The notes: generated by a model not told the origin, from the sequence alone. Counted from the first letter of the stretch, positions 36,977-49,634 are shown. The stretch is 64,000 nt of DNA from an uncultured Pelagibacteraceae bacterium (GCA_902523455.1 CABYZG010000007.1:25739-89738), one strand, 5' to 3'. Made by a program: numbers and translations.

Positions 36977-38614
36977 TTACATTCTTGCAACGCCAAAAGT
37001 ATTTGGCTTTAATTCTCTTTTATCGCCATCACTGATGATGTTTAAGCATTCACCTAAAATCTTTCTTGTATCTTTTGGATCAATTATTCCATCATCCCAT
37101 AATCTTGCTGAGCAAAATATTGCTTCACCTTCCTCACGGTACTGATCAATTATTTTCTGCTTCATGCCTTCAAGCATTTCAAGGTTCTCTCCGTATATTT
37201 TTTTGGGGTCTTGACCTTTTCGTTCAGCACCTTCAAGAGCTACTTGAGCCATTGTTCTAGCTGCCTGTTCCCCTCCCATCACACTCATTTTTGCATTTGG
37301 CCATGAGAATAAAAATCTAGGATCATAAGATCTTCCCGCCATTCCATATTCTCCCGCACCAAAAGAGGCTCCAATCCTAAGTGTTATTTTAGGAACAGTG
37401 CAATTAGTTACCGCTTGTATCATCTTTGATCCGTGCCTTATCATTCCTTTTGCTTCCTCTTTAGTACCCACCATAAAGCCAGTTATATTTTGAAGGAAAA
37501 TAAGTGGCGTATTAGATTGAGAACAAATTTGTATGAATTGAGTAGCTTTGTTTGCACTTTCAGAAAATATCGGTCCATTGTTCCCTAAAATTCCAACTTT
37601 ATAACCTTGAATAGTTGCATGTCCTGTTATGAGGGTTTTGCCCCAGCCTTCTTTAAACTCTAAGAAATCAGAACCATCAACAATTCTTGCAATCACTTCC
37701 CGGCAATCATACGGGGTTTTATAATCAACTGGAACAACCCCCGTTAACTCATCAGGTGAATAAACGGGCTCATCATACTCAGACTTTTGAGTGGAATTGA
37801 AATCATTATTCCATCCAATATTCTTCATTACATCTCTTGCAATCTCGATTGCATGTGCATCGTCGTTTGCCATATATTCAGCAAGTCCGGAAACTGCAAA
37901 ATGTAAATCTGCTCCACCAATTTCTTCGTCAGTAGCAATCTCACCAAGCGAAGCTCTTAATAAGGGAGGTCCTGCTAGAAATATTTTTGACCTTTCTTTA
38001 ACCACAATTATATAGTCTGATAAGCCTGTCTGGTAAGCGCCTCCTGCAGTTGATGAACCATGAACTACGCCAATTGTCGGAATTCCCATTGCTGACATTT
38101 TAGAAAGATTTGCAAAACTTCTACCGCCTTTAATAAACATATCGGTCTGTCTCAGCAGATTTGCACCAGCGCTCTCAATTAACTGTATAAAAGGTAATTT
38201 ATTTTCAAAAATTATTTGAGCACCTCTTAGTGCCTTTTCAGTGCCCATCGCAGATGCACTTCCCCCTTTAATGCCCGCATCTGAAACACCAATCATACAA
38301 CGAACACCTGCAACATAACCAATGCCGCTAATAGAGTTTCCCCATCCAATATTTTTATCGCCATCATCATCACCAATTTTGTATCCAGCAAGGGTGGATA
38401 ATGGAAGCCAAAAACTACCTGGATCTAATAGTCTTTTTAATCTTTCACGAGGCAGCAACTGTCCTCTTTTATCAAACTTAACCTTCGACCTAGCGGAATT
38501 ATCAGCTATTTTTTGTTCTAAAGTTCTAATTTCATCAATAAGTTTTTGGTGGTCCTCCTGATTTTTTTTGAAGGACTCTGAATTAATCATTATTTTTGAT
38601 TCAAGAACTGGCAT
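36977..38614 (-). CDS. Acyl-CoA carboxylase beta (carboxyltransferase) subunit, geranyl/methylcrotonyl-CoA type
   Basis: Transfers carboxyl from biotin to an acyl-CoA. The 545 residues hold two crotonase-fold halves. The N-half has GGSASAMGTEKALRGAQI near 118 and an ESAGANLLRQTDMF segment near 145; the C-half has GNNGPIFSESANKATQFI near 345 and GASFGAGEYGMAGRSYDPRF near 425. VVHGSSTAGGAYQTGLSDY is closer to geranyl-CoA carboxylase (AtuC) than to methylcrotonyl-CoA carboxylase as I recall the families. The biotin-carrying alpha subunit is not in the window, so a partner must be elsewhere. It is divergent from parE. Confidence 0.88.
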   Translation of the reverse strand: MPVLESKIMINSESFKKNQEDHQKLIDEIRTLEQKIADNSARSKVKFDKRGQLLPRERLKRLLDPGSFWLPLSTLAGYKIGDDDGDKNIGWGNSISGIGYVAGVRCMIGVSDAGIKGGSASAMGTEKALRGAQIIFENKLPFIQLIESAGANLLRQTDMFIKGGRSFANLSKMSAMGIPTIGVVHGSSTAGGAYQTGLSDYIIVVKERSKIFLAGPPLLRASLGEIATDEEIGGADLHFAVSGLAEYMANDDAHAIEIARDVMKNIGWNNDFNSTQKSEYDEPVYSPDELTGVVPVDYKTPYDCREVIARIVDGSDFLEFKEGWGKTLITGHATIQGYKVGILGNNGPIFSESANKATQFIQICSQSNTPLIFLQNITGFMVGTKEEAKGMIRHGSKMIQAVTNCTVPKITLRIGASFGAGEYGMAGRSYDPRFLFSWPNAKMSVMGGEQAARTMAQVALEGAERKGQDPKKIYGENLEMLEGMKQKIIDQYREEGEAIFCSARLWDDGIIDPKDTRKILGECLNIISDGDKRELKPNTFGVARM

Positions 38615-38698
38615 GCTAAAATCCTAATAAATTCATGCTGTTAGAGTAAATAAATATTACACAAAGTAAAGAATCTATTATTAGTTGTATTGTTTGCT

Positions 38699-40696
38699 AT
38701 GAGAAAGAAATCAAAGAAAAATAAATCAATTAAAAAGAAGAGTTCATCCAAAAAGACAATAAAAAATTCAAACTCATCTTATACCGCAAAAGATATTGAA
38801 GTCCTTGAAGGCTTAGAACCAGTCAGAAAGCGACCTGGAATGTACATTGGGGGCACAGATATTATGGCAATGCATCACCTTGTTAGCGAGGTTCTTGATA
38901 ATTCAATGGATGAAGTTGTTGCTGGTTTTGCAAATAAGGTAGAAATTAAGCTTATTTCTCAGGACACGATTGAAATCTCTGATAATGGGCGAGGTATTCC
39001 TGTTGATAAGCATCCAAAATTTAAAATACCTGCAGTTGAAGTCATTATGACAACACTACATTCTGGGGGCAAGTTTTCAAAAAATAATTATAAAACTTCT
39101 GGCGGTTTGCATGGAGTTGGAATATCTGTAGTAAACGCGCTATCTAAAAAACTTACTCTTGAAATCGCAAGAGATAAAAAATATTTTGTACAAACTTATA
39201 GTCAAGGTTCTCCTAAAAATAAATTAAAAGCATCCGCAAAAGGTCCTCTTAAAAAGGGGACAAAAATAGTATTTTCACCAGACCCAGAAATTTTTGGCAA
39301 AGAAATAGAATTTGATGCTTCAATTATATATGACATGGCAAAAGCTAAAGCCTATCTTATACCAGATGTAGAAATTCATTGGTCATGTAGTAAGGCAACC
39401 GCCAAAAAAAATATTCCATTATCAGATAAACTACATTACTCCGATGGAATTAAAGATTATTTAAATAATCTTTGCACGCCCAATGACCCTATTTTTGAAG
39501 ATCCATTTTATTTCAACACCGAGTTAGATGTTGATAGCGGTAAAATTGAGGGAATTATAAATTGGTTTGATGCGATGGAACCTATAAATGAATCTTATTG
39601 TAATACTATTAAAACCCCATTGGGGGGAACTCATGAAAGTGGCTTCAAGTCAGGAATTTATAAGGCATTTAAAGACTTTTCAAAAATTAAATACCAAAAG
39701 AAATCGTCTCAAATTAATCAAGAAGATCTCTTTGGTTCATCTGGATCAATCTTATCTGCTTTTATAGAAAACCCTGAGTTTCAAGGTCAGACAAAAGAAA
39801 AGTTATCAAGTATAGAGCCTGGCCGTAAAATTGAAATGAAAGTACGACAACTATTTGAACAATGGCTTACAAAAAAAACTAGGTCGGCAGAAGAATTATT
39901 TCAATACGCATTCAATCGATCACAGTTAAGACTGCAAAGCAAATCAAATCAAATTATAGAAAAAAATATAAAAAGAAAAAAAACAACCTTACCAGGTAAA
40001 CTTGCTGATTGTTCAATTGATGGAAATAAAGGAACTGAAATTTTTCTTGTTGAAGGAGACTCGGCAGGTGGATCAGCAAAACAAGCTAGAGATCGCCAAA
40101 CACAGGCCATATTGCCTTTAAGGGGTAAGATTTTAAATGTGATTAGTGCTGGAAGAGATAAAATAAATGCAAACCAGGAAATTACTGATTTAATGCAAGC
40201 TATTGGATGTAAGCGAGGAGACAAATTTAATAGTAAAGATATTAGATACGAAAAAATTATAATTATGACAGATGCTGATGTTGATGGGGCTCATATATCC
40301 ACCTTATTGATGGCATTCTTCTATAAAGAATTTCCAAAACTAATTGATGAAGGGCATCTGTACTTATCCGTTCCTCCTTTATACAAAATTTCTAAAGGAG
40401 CTAAAACGTATTACGCTGTAAATGATAAACATAAAGATGAAATAATAAAAAAAGAATTTAAAGATTCAGACGTAACAATTAATAGATTTAAAGGATTAGG
40501 TGAGATGATGCCCGCTCAATTGAAAGAGACAACAATGTCGCAGGAAAATAGAACCTTATTAAAAGTTCAAATTGCATCAAAAGACAAAAAGAAAACTCAT
40601 AAATCTGTAGATTCTTTAATGGGCAAAAAACCTGAGTTGAGATTTAAGTTTATTGTCGAAAACTCAAAAAAAATAGCAGCTGAGAGTATTCTCTAA
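38699..40696 (+). CDS. parE: DNA topoisomerase IV subunit B
   Basis: ATPase subunit of the topoisomerase that decatenates daughter chromosomes. The start MRKKSKKNKS at 38699 is preferred over an in-frame TTG nine bases upstream. A lysine/serine-rich, disordered N-terminal tail of about 30 residues precedes the GHKL ATPase domain (DIEVLEGLEPVRKRPGMYIGG, EVLDNSMDEV, NGRGIPVD, GGLHGVG). The Toprim domain has EGDSAGGSAKQARDR near 453 and DADVDGAHISTLL near 530. The KKxxK tail is longer than usual. ParE rather than GyrB is chosen from the YTAKDIEVLEGLEPV start and length. parC is not in the window. Confidence 0.93.
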   Translation: MRKKSKKNKSIKKKSSSKKTIKNSNSSYTAKDIEVLEGLEPVRKRPGMYIGGTDIMAMHHLVSEVLDNSMDEVVAGFANKVEIKLISQDTIEISDNGRGIPVDKHPKFKIPAVEVIMTTLHSGGKFSKNNYKTSGGLHGVGISVVNALSKKLTLEIARDKKYFVQTYSQGSPKNKLKASAKGPLKKGTKIVFSPDPEIFGKEIEFDASIIYDMAKAKAYLIPDVEIHWSCSKATAKKNIPLSDKLHYSDGIKDYLNNLCTPNDPIFEDPFYFNTELDVDSGKIEGIINWFDAMEPINESYCNTIKTPLGGTHESGFKSGIYKAFKDFSKIKYQKKSSQINQEDLFGSSGSILSAFIENPEFQGQTKEKLSSIEPGRKIEMKVRQLFEQWLTKKTRSAEELFQYAFNRSQLRLQSKSNQIIEKNIKRKKTTLPGKLADCSIDGNKGTEIFLVEGDSAGGSAKQARDRQTQAILPLRGKILNVISAGRDKINANQEITDLMQAIGCKRGDKFNSKDIRYEKIIIMTDADVDGAHISTLLMAFFYKEFPKLIDEGHLYLSVPPLYKISKGAKTYYAVNDKHKDEIIKKEFKDSDVTINRFKGLGEMMPAQLKETTMSQENRTLLKVQIASKDKKKTHKSVDSLMGKKPELRFKFIVENSKKIAAESIL

Positions 40697-42150
40697 GATA
40701 ACCTTTTTATATTTTTTTCCGTAGATTCAGTAAATGGAGCTGTAATCATCTTACCCGCATCTAAGATATTTTGACCCTTCAGAACTGATCTCTTATGACT
40801 AAAGTTCTTAAAGCCATCGTAACCATGATAAGAGCCCATTCCACTAGGACCAACCCCTCCAAAAGGTAGATCATGCATAGAAAATTGGAATAAGACATCG
40901 TTTATAACCGCTTGACCAGATGAAGTATTGTTTAACACAGTATCAATTTCTTTTTTGTCATCGCCAAAATAATATATTGCAAGCGCTTTAGGGTTCTTAT
41001 TTATAAACTCTATTGTTTCATTAAAGCTTTTGTATGTTTTTACTGGCAATAAAGGTCCAAAAATTTCTTCTTGCATAATTTTCATATCATCCGTTGGATT
41101 TAAAACTAAAGTAGGCAATATTTTATGGTGCTCTTGTTGTGAAAGGTCTTCGTTTGCAGGGTTTATTTCTACAATAGTAGCTCCCTTTGACTCAGCATCT
41201 TTTACTAATTCACGAAGTCTCTCGTAGTGATTCAAATGAATTATGGATGTATAATCTGGATTATTTTTTATCGTTGGATAATTTTCACTAACATGGGATT
41301 TCGCATGATCAACAAATTCATCCGTTTGCCCCTCAGGAACCATTACATAATCAGGTGATATGCAAATTTGCCCTCCATTTAAGAGCTTTCCCATCATTAT
41401 CTTATCAACACTTTTTTTCATTTTGGCATTTGGACCAACAATTACTGGTGACTTACCACCTAATTCAAGAGTAAGCGGTACTAAATTTGATGCTGCCTCA
41501 GATGCAACTTTTTTAGCTACATTTGTTGATCCAGTGAAAAGCAGATGATCAAATGGTAACCCTGCAAAATCTTGCGAGGTTTGAGGACCTCCATTTACTA
41601 TAACAACTTCTTCATCACTAAAAAATTTATTAATTAGTTCTTCAGTTAATTCAGAGGTTGCTGGAACGAACTCTGAGAGCTTCATCATTGCATTATTTCC
41701 AGCCGCAAATATTTCTATTAGAGGCGCAATACTTAGAGTTAGTGGGAAGTTCCAAGGAGAAATAACACCAACTACTCCATAAGGCTGGAATTGAACATAA
41801 GCTTTTGCGCCAAGTAATCCTAATGGGAAGTTAGGTTTTCGCTTATCAGGCTTAACCCATCTTTTAATATTTTTTAAGGCGTCTTTTGCATTATTAATTA
41901 CAGGCATTGTGTCAGCCATTAAGCTTAACTGTTCATGTCGTGTGCCAAAATCAGATCTTAACGCGTCGTGAAAAGCATCTATATTTTCCTCAACTAAAGT
42001 TTGTATTCTTTTTATACGATCAATACGTACATTTAAATCTGGGTTGAAGTTTTTTAAAAATGGTTGTTTTAATTTATTTAATTTTGAGAGCATTTCGTCT
42101 CTACTTACCTCTGGATAAGTGCTCCCTATAGATACGTTTCCTAATCCCAT
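40693..42150 (-). CDS. NAD(P)-dependent aldehyde dehydrogenase, coniferyl-aldehyde dehydrogenase-like
   Basis: Oxidises an aldehyde to the acid. The 485 residues follow the short class-3-like branch that includes CalB. Cofactor and catalytic motifs are GVVGVISPWNFPLTL near 125, FTGSTNVAKKV near 210, LELGGKSPVIVG near 236, the nucleophile cysteine in NGGQICISPD near 270, EEIFGPLLPV near 355 and PFGGVGPSGMGSYHG near 425. The C-terminus extends about 30 residues past the usual end of ALDH. It overlaps the parE 3' end by 4 nt and is divergent from an enoyl-CoA hydratase; a joint role in degrading an alcohol/aldehyde-derived acyl chain is plausible. Confidence 0.9.
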   Translation of the reverse strand: MGLGNVSIGSTYPEVSRDEMLSKLNKLKQPFLKNFNPDLNVRIDRIKRIQTLVEENIDAFHDALRSDFGTRHEQLSLMADTMPVINNAKDALKNIKRWVKPDKRKPNFPLGLLGAKAYVQFQPYGVVGVISPWNFPLTLSIAPLIEIFAAGNNAMMKLSEFVPATSELTEELINKFFSDEEVVIVNGGPQTSQDFAGLPFDHLLFTGSTNVAKKVASEAASNLVPLTLELGGKSPVIVGPNAKMKKSVDKIMMGKLLNGGQICISPDYVMVPEGQTDEFVDHAKSHVSENYPTIKNNPDYTSIIHLNHYERLRELVKDAESKGATIVEINPANEDLSQQEHHKILPTLVLNPTDDMKIMQEEIFGPLLPVKTYKSFNETIEFINKNPKALAIYYFGDDKKEIDTVLNNTSSGQAVINDVLFQFSMHDLPFGGVGPSGMGSYHGYDGFKNFSHKRSVLKGQNILDAGKMITAPFTESTEKNIKRLS

Positions 42151-42229
42151 ATTTTATCCTTTATTAAACAAGTTTTATAAACTAATCCAAAATAACAAAA
42201 AAATATACTTTTTTGTTTTCTCATATGCA

Positions 42230-42238
42230 TGTAATACT
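42230..42238 (+). promoter_or_regulatory. Extended -10 candidate of the enoyl-CoA hydratase gene
   Basis: TGTAATACT lies 6 nt before the ATG at 42245, giving a probable leaderless mRNA; no Shine-Dalgarno is visible. Confidence 0.35.
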
Positions 42239-42244
42239 TAATAA

Positions 42245-43030
42245 ATGACCAATGTTTTAAAAACTGAAATCGTTGATGATATAGCTATTTTAACGCTGAA
42301 TGACCCTGAAAGGCTAAACGCGCTTTCTATGGACATGATTTCAGAGCTTCATAAGCAAGTAAAATCTATAAATAGTGGAGAATTAAAAGTTCGATGTGCT
42401 GTCCTAACAGGAGCTGGAAGAGGTTTTTGTGCGGGCGCAAACCTTGTTGAAGGAGCAAGCTTAGGTGATAATATAGATCCGGGAGAAACCTTAGAAAAAG
42501 TTTACCATCCTTTTTTAATAGATTTAAAAAATCTAAATGTTCCATTGATTACGGCTGTCAATGGAGTGGCTGCTGGCGCAGGTTGTTCATTAGGTGTATT
42601 TGGAGATTTAGTTTATGCTTCTAAATCTGCATACTTTTATCAAGCGTTTAAATTTATAGGACTTGTACCAGATGCTAGCTCTACGTACGTAATTCCTAGA
42701 AAAATAGGTATGGCAAGAGCAATGGAATTTTCATTAATTGGTGAAAAAGTTTTAGCTGATAAAGCTCTTGAATGGGGTCTTGTAAATCATGTTGTTGAAG
42801 ATGACAAACTAATGGAAGAAGTAATGAGTACAGCAAGAACATTAGCTTCAGGACCTACTGTAGCTTTAAAATTAATTAAACAATTATATTGGGATAGTTT
42901 TTCGAATAACTTTGAAGGTCAGCTTGCTGCGGAAAGCTCAGCACAAACAATTGCTGGCAAAACTGAGGATAGCAAAATTGGAGTAATGTCGTTCATTCAA
43001 AAGAAAAAAGCTGAATTCAAAGGTAAGTAA
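42245..43030 (+). CDS. Enoyl-CoA hydratase/isomerase family protein
   Basis: Crotonase-fold enzyme of 261 residues. LTGAGRGFCAGANLVEG near 57 forms the first oxyanion-hole strand, and VNGVAAGAGCSLGVFGDLVYAS near 105 the second. IGLVPDASSTYVIPRKIG near 138 has D in the position where hydratases often carry the second catalytic glutamate, so dehydration/hydration chemistry is not certain and an isomerase or other crotonase reaction is possible. It ends directly at tgt in convergent orientation and may work with the acyl-CoA dehydrogenase and carboxyltransferase nearby. Confidence 0.9.
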   Translation: MTNVLKTEIVDDIAILTLNDPERLNALSMDMISELHKQVKSINSGELKVRCAVLTGAGRGFCAGANLVEGASLGDNIDPGETLEKVYHPFLIDLKNLNVPLITAVNGVAAGAGCSLGVFGDLVYASKSAYFYQAFKFIGLVPDASSTYVIPRKIGMARAMEFSLIGEKVLADKALEWGLVNHVVEDDKLMEEVMSTARTLASGPTVALKLIKQLYWDSFSNNFEGQLAAESSAQTIAGKTEDSKIGVMSFIQKKKAEFKGK

Positions 43031-45153
<2,123 letters not shown>

Positions 45154-45158
45154 GAAAA

Positions 45159-45710
45159 TTATAGATCTGAAATGACCCTTACAGTTATCATTTCATCTGG
45201 ATCATCTACACTTCCAGAGCCTGGCTCTCCTCGTTTAATCTTGTCAACAAACTCCATCCCTTCTACGACTTGACCAAAAACAGTATACTGGCCGTCTAGA
45301 TGTGGAGCCTCGGCAAAACATATAAAAAATTGACTATTAGCTGAATCCGGGTCGGCTGTTCTTGCCATTGATACTGTTCCACGAAGATGAGGTGTATCAC
45401 CAAATTCATTTTTCAAATCAGGTTTAGTTGATCCGCCTGTTCCATTTCTATTTTCGCCATCACCAGTTTGAGCCATAAAGCCCTCTATAACACGGTGAAA
45501 GGGTACTCCATCATAAAAGCCTTCTCTTGCAAGTTCTTTAATTCTATTTACGTGATTTGGAGCAATATCAGGTAGTAATTCTATTATTACATTACCATCT
45601 TTCAGCTCTATTTGGATTGAATTTTCTGGATCATTTGCCATGACAACTCCTTCTGCGATTAACGCTATAAAAAATGAAAATACAAAGATTAAAGTTCTTA
45701 TTAAATTCAT
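45159..45710 (-). CDS. Peptidyl-prolyl cis-trans isomerase, cyclophilin type, with signal peptide
   Basis: Accelerates proline isomerisation during folding. The 183 residues begin with a hydrophobic signal segment (about 5-23), suggesting export. The cyclophilin core has VPFHRVIEGFMAQTGDG near 75 (catalytic arginine), SMARTADPDSANSQFFICF near 115 and LDGQYTVFGQVVEGM near 138. It belongs to the short bacterial cyclophilins (PpiA/PpiB type). The position between coaD and queA is conserved in alphaproteobacteria. Confidence 0.92.
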   Translation of the reverse strand: MNLIRTLIFVFSFFIALIAEGVVMANDPENSIQIELKDGNVIIELLPDIAPNHVNRIKELAREGFYDGVPFHRVIEGFMAQTGDGENRNGTGGSTKPDLKNEFGDTPHLRGTVSMARTADPDSANSQFFICFAEAPHLDGQYTVFGQVVEGMEFVDKIKRGEPGSGSVDDPDEMITVRVISDL

Positions 45711-45715
45711 TTTAT

Positions 45716-46195
45716 TTATTTGAATTTATCTTTTAATTTTTGCTCAACAAACTTATTTGTAAAATTACTGATATTTCCTCCCAAACGTGCAATTTCTTTT
45801 ACAAAATTAGAGGAAATTGATTGCCGTTGAGCGTCTGCCATCAAGAATACTGTTTCAATATTATTATCTAATTGTCTATTCATACCCAACATCTGAAACT
45901 CATACTCAAAATCAGAAACAACACGAAGACCTCTTATGAGTATCTTTGCATCTAGCGAATTAGCTAAATCAATCAATAAATTATCAAATGCAATTACTTC
46001 AATTTTATCATTTGATGAAAACTCATTTTCTATCATTTCTTTTCTTTCATCTAAATCAAATAAAGGTGATTTATGCGGGCTGTCAGCAACTGCGATATAT
46101 AATTTATCAACAAGTTTTGTAGCCCTATTGATAATATCAATGTGCCCTTTATGAATGGGATCGAAGCTTCCAGGATATATGCCAGTTCTACTCAT
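45716..46195 (-). CDS. coaD: Phosphopantetheine adenylyltransferase
   Basis: Fourth step of coenzyme A synthesis: ATP plus 4-phosphopantetheine to dephospho-CoA. The 159 residues carry the nucleotidyltransferase motif GSFDPIHKGHIDI at about 9-21 and the second motif ISSNFVKEIARLGG near 125. RGLRVVSDFEYEFQM near 89 is also family-typical. It precedes ppi by 5 nt and follows gyrA. Confidence 0.97.
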   Translation of the reverse strand: MSRTGIYPGSFDPIHKGHIDIINRATKLVDKLYIAVADSPHKSPLFDLDERKEMIENEFSSNDKIEVIAFDNLLIDLANSLDAKILIRGLRVVSDFEYEFQMLGMNRQLDNNIETVFLMADAQRQSISSNFVKEIARLGGNISNFTNKFVEQKLKDKFK

Positions 46196-46238
46196 GTTTG
46201 GAATATATAATGATTATTTAAAGACCTCTAGTAATTTA

Positions 46239-48944
46239 TTAACTATCTAGCTCAACTCTGCTTGCAGAAACAACTTTTTCTTCTTTTGTTGTTTTAAATA
46301 TACTTACTCCCTGCGTATTTCTACCAGCTACGCGAACATCTTTTACCGGGCAGCGAATTAATTGACCTGTTTTAGTTATCAGCATTATATCATCATCATT
46401 ATTGACTGGAAAAGAAGCTAGAACATCGCCATTTCTATCTGATGTCGCAATACACATAATGCCCGATCCTCCGCGATTAGAAACTCTAAACTGGTAAGAA
46501 GAAGACCTTTTGCCAAAGCCATTTTCAGTAACGGTTAAAATAAATTGTTCTCTCGCTTTTAATTCATCATATCGATCCTTAGATATTTCAATGTCAGAAA
46601 CAGAGTTATCAGTATCATTATCGTCACTCTCAGTTTCTTCTTGCATTCCTTTTTCCTTTGAAATCATTTTTAAGTAAGCTTTTGCTTCTGCTGACGATAC
46701 ATCAGTATGAGAAATGACAGAAATTGAAATAATTTTATCATCTTTTGTTAGCCTGATGCCCCTTACACCCACCGAACTTCTACTTTTAGTTGTTCTCAGT
46801 TTTGAAACAGGAGTTCGAATACACTTTCCATGTTTTGTTGATAATAAAATATCGTCTTCATCACTACAAAGTTTTACACCTACGATTGCATTATTATTAT
46901 CTAATTTCATTGCAATTTTACCATTTGCTTGAATCCTTTTGAAATCTTCTAAACTATTTTTTCTGATGCTGCCGTCTGATGTAGCAAATATTAAATACTC
47001 ATTTCCATTTGATTGTTTATTTTCTGGCAACACAAGGATACTTGATAGACTTTCAGTGTCTTTAAGATTTAAGAGATTGATTATTGCTTTGCCCTTAGCT
47101 TGAGGTGATGACTCAGGAATCTTCCATGTCTTAAGTTTGTAAGCTATTCCTCCAGACGAGAAAAACAACATATTGTCATGAGTACTTGATGTAAAAACTT
47201 GAGTTACAAAATCCTCATCATTGGTTTTCATTCCCGCTCTTCCTTTGCCACCTCTTTTCTGTGCTCTGTACATATTTAAAGGAACCCTTTTTATATAACC
47301 TGAGTTTGTTACACTTACGACCATATCACTTCTTTGAACAAGGTCTTCTTGATCAATATCTGTAGCCTCGCCCTCATTAATTTCTGTTCTTCTTGGTTTT
47401 GCAAATTGCTTTTTAATTTCATTTAGCTCAACATTTATTACATCATTCAATACCTCAGTATCCCTTAATATTGAGAGGAATTTGTTTATTTGATTAGAAA
47501 GATCTGATAACTCTAACTTGATCTCATCTTTACCTAGAGCTGTCAAACGTTGTAACCTTAACTCTAATATCGCTTTGGCCTGCTCGTCTGTTAAATAAAT
47601 TTCTTTTTCATTTTTAATTTGCCTTGGGTCATCAACTAACTTTAACAAATCATCAATATCCTTGCTTAGCCACTTAGTTTTAAGAAGCGAGGTTCTTGCC
47701 TCATTAGGATCTTTGGAGCTTTTAATTATTTCTATTATTTGATCAACATTAGCAACAGCAACTGCTAGGCCAATCAATACATGGGCCCTATCTCTTGCTT
47801 TGCCGAGATCATGACGAGTCCTGTTTCTGATTATTTCTTTTCTGAATTCTATAAAATGGTGAATGAATTCTTTTATATTCATTAATTTTGGTTTTCCGTT
47901 TACCAACGCCAATGAATTGACCCCGTAAGAACTTTTTAGTGCAGTAAATTTATATAATTTATTTAATACAACTTGTGATATTACCCCTTTTTTTAATTCA
48001 ACAACAACCCTCACTCCTTGGCGGTCAGACTCATCTCTTAAATCACTTATGCCATCAATTTTTTTATCTCTGACAAGTTCAGCTATTTTTTCAAGCAAAG
48101 ATGATTTGTTAACTTGGTAAGGTACTTCGGTAAAAACAATTGCTTCTCGATCTGTTTTAAATTCCTCTATGTTTGATTTTGCCTGAACAATGATTGAGCC
48201 TCTTCCTGATGACTGAGAGTCTTTTATACCTTTTATGCCAATAATTGTCCCTCCCGTAGGAAAGTCTGGGCCTTTTATAATTTGATTTATTTCCTCAAAA
48301 GTTACGTCGGTATTTTTAAGGTAAGCAATACTAGCGTCAATGACCTCTCCTAAATTATGAGGTAAAATGTTAGTCGCCATACCAACGGCTATACCACCTG
48401 CACCGTTGACAAGTAGGTTTGGATATTTTGCAGGAAGAACAGATGGCTCACTTTCAGTTTCATCATAATTAGGTCTAAAGTCGACCGTTTCTTTTTCTAT
48501 ATCTTCAAGAAGGAAACTAGCAATTTTTGCCATTCTAACTTCTGTATATCTCATTGCAGCGGCCCTATCGCCGTCCATTGATCCAAAATTACCTTGACCA
48601 TCTAATAGAGGCACGCTCATTGAGAAGTCTTGGGCAAGTCTGACCAACGCATCATAAACAGCTTGATCCCCATGCGGATGGTATTTACCAATTACATCAC
48701 CAACAACTCGAGCACTCTTTCTATGTTGCTTATTCCACTCATATCCTGACTCATGCATTGCATATAAAATCCGTCTATGAACTGGTTTTAGTCCATCTCT
48801 AACATCGGGTAATGCCCTACTAACGATTACGCTCATAGCGTAATCGAGGTAAGAATTTTGCATTTCTGTATCGATTAGTATGGGGATTACAGATTGCTCT
48901 TTACCTGTTTTAAGATCTTCATTTTGATCCTTGGAATCAGTCAA
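46239..48944 (-). CDS. gyrA: DNA gyrase subunit A
   Basis: DNA-cleaving subunit of gyrase; 901 residues with the breakage-reunion domain (about 1-525) and a C-terminal six-bladed beta-pinwheel. The catalytic tyrosine is Y133 in [10 protein letters not shown]. The quinolone-contact helix reads [11 protein letters not shown], with Q94 where E. coli has S83. The GyrA-box-like motif [10 protein letters not shown] starts the C-terminal domain near 560. An acidic insertion ([11 protein letters not shown], about 770) interrupts the pinwheel. It heads the coaD-ppi-queA-tgt run. Confidence 0.97.
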   Translation of the reverse strand: MTDSKDQNEDLKTGKEQSVIPILIDTEMQNSYLDYAMSVIVSRALPDVRDGLKPVHRRILYAMHESGYEWNKQHRKSARVVGDVIGKYHPHGDQAVYDALVRLAQDFSMSVPLLDGQGNFGSMDGDRAAAMRYTEVRMAKIASFLLEDIEKETVDFRPNYDETESEPSVLPAKYPNLLVNGAGGIAVGMATNILPHNLGEVIDASIAYLKNTDVTFEEINQIIKGPDFPTGGTIIGIKGIKDSQSSGRGSIIVQAKSNIEEFKTDREAIVFTEVPYQVNKSSLLEKIAELVRDKKIDGISDLRDESDRQGVRVVVELKKGVISQVVLNKLYKFTALKSSYGVNSLALVNGKPKLMNIKEFIHHFIEFRKEIIRNRTRHDLGKARDRAHVLIGLAVAVANVDQIIEIIKSSKDPNEARTSLLKTKWLSKDIDDLLKLVDDPRQIKNEKEIYLTDEQAKAILELRLQRLTALGKDEIKLELSDLSNQINKFLSILRDTEVLNDVINVELNEIKKQFAKPRRTEINEGEATDIDQEDLVQRSDMVVSVTNSGYIKRVPLNMYRAQKRGGKGRAGMKTNDEDFVTQVFTSSTHDNMLFFSSGGIAYKLKTWKIPESSPQAKGKAIINLLNLKDTESLSSILVLPENKQSNGNEYLIFATSDGSIRKNSLEDFKRIQANGKIAMKLDNNNAIVGVKLCSDEDDILLSTKHGKCIRTPVSKLRTTKSRSSVGVRGIRLTKDDKIISISVISHTDVSSAEAKAYLKMISKEKGMQEETESDDNDTDNSVSDIEISKDRYDELKAREQFILTVTENGFGKRSSSYQFRVSNRGGSGIMCIATSDRNGDVLASFPVNNDDDIMLITKTGQLIRCPVKDVRVAGRNTQGVSIFKTTKEEKVVSASRVELDS

Positions 48945-49066
48945 TTCTATTACCTATTGAAGCACTAAAAATCCCTAAAAAATAGGAAAAATAAGCACGA
49001 TTTTGTTATAAAAATTATGAATATTATATCAGAAAATTGCCCAGTTTTCGATTGAAAAAAGTAAAC

Positions 49067-49525
49067 TTAAAAGGGTATTTCGTCGTCTATATCAAGGTCA
49101 GGTGGAGCGCTTTCTCCCATATCTTGATTTATATCTGAACCCATATCTGGAATTGAATCGCCACCTCCTGAGCTCCTTGAGTCAAGCATGGTAAGTGTGC
49201 CATTGTAGTTTCCAAGAACAATTTCAGTCGTATATTTTTCAACTCCACTCTGATCTGTAAATTTCCTAGTTTGTAATTGGCCCTCAATGTAAATTTTTGA
49301 ACCTTTTTTAAGGTAACTCTCAACAACACCTGCTAAACCATCGTTAAATATGACTATTCTATGCCAACTTGTTTTTTCTTTTTTCTCTCCTGTAGCCTTG
49401 TCTTTCCATGACTCGGATGTGGCTAAGCTAAGCTGGGCAAGCCTTTTTCCATCTTGAGTCTGACGCATTACGGGGTCTGCTCCAAGATTACCTATTAGCA
49501 TTACTTTATTTAAACTAGCAGCCAT
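49067..49525 (-). CDS. ssb: Single-stranded DNA-binding protein
   Basis: Tetrameric OB-fold protein that coats single-stranded DNA. I start it at the ATG at 49525 ([15 protein letters not shown], 152 residues), because the in-frame upstream residues match nothing in the family. [33 protein letters not shown] and [16 protein letters not shown] are conserved, and the acidic tip DIDDEIPF that recruits repair proteins is intact. The linker is short and glycine/serine/acidic. It is divergent from uvrA, a common alphaproteobacterial arrangement. Confidence 0.96.
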   Translation of the reverse strand: MAASLNKVMLIGNLGADPVMRQTQDGKRLAQLSLATSESWKDKATGEKKEKTSWHRIVIFNDGLAGVVESYLKKGSKIYIEGQLQTRKFTDQSGVEKYTTEIVLGNYNGTLTMLDSRSSGGGDSIPDMGSDINQDMGESAPPDLDIDDEIPF

Positions 49526-49634
49526 ATACTGTAATTTATCCAGATATTGATGCACTGTACATACAAAAATCCCTATTTTACTGTTTATGCACAGGTTATC
49601 TTTAAATCAGGAGTGTTAAGATTAATTAATTCTT

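Noticed and set aside
42195..42218. AACAAAAAA/TTTTTTGTT inverted repeat between the aldehyde dehydrogenase and enoyl-CoA hydratase genes
   Set aside because: A/T-tract symmetry of this kind arises easily by chance at this base composition, and the region is a divergent promoter, not a gene end.
49581..49594. CTGTTTATGCACAG as a LexA site between ssb and uvrA
   Set aside because: Spacing is 8 rather than 10 bases for the E. coli type, and alphaproteobacteria use a GTTC-N7-GTTC-type site, which is absent.
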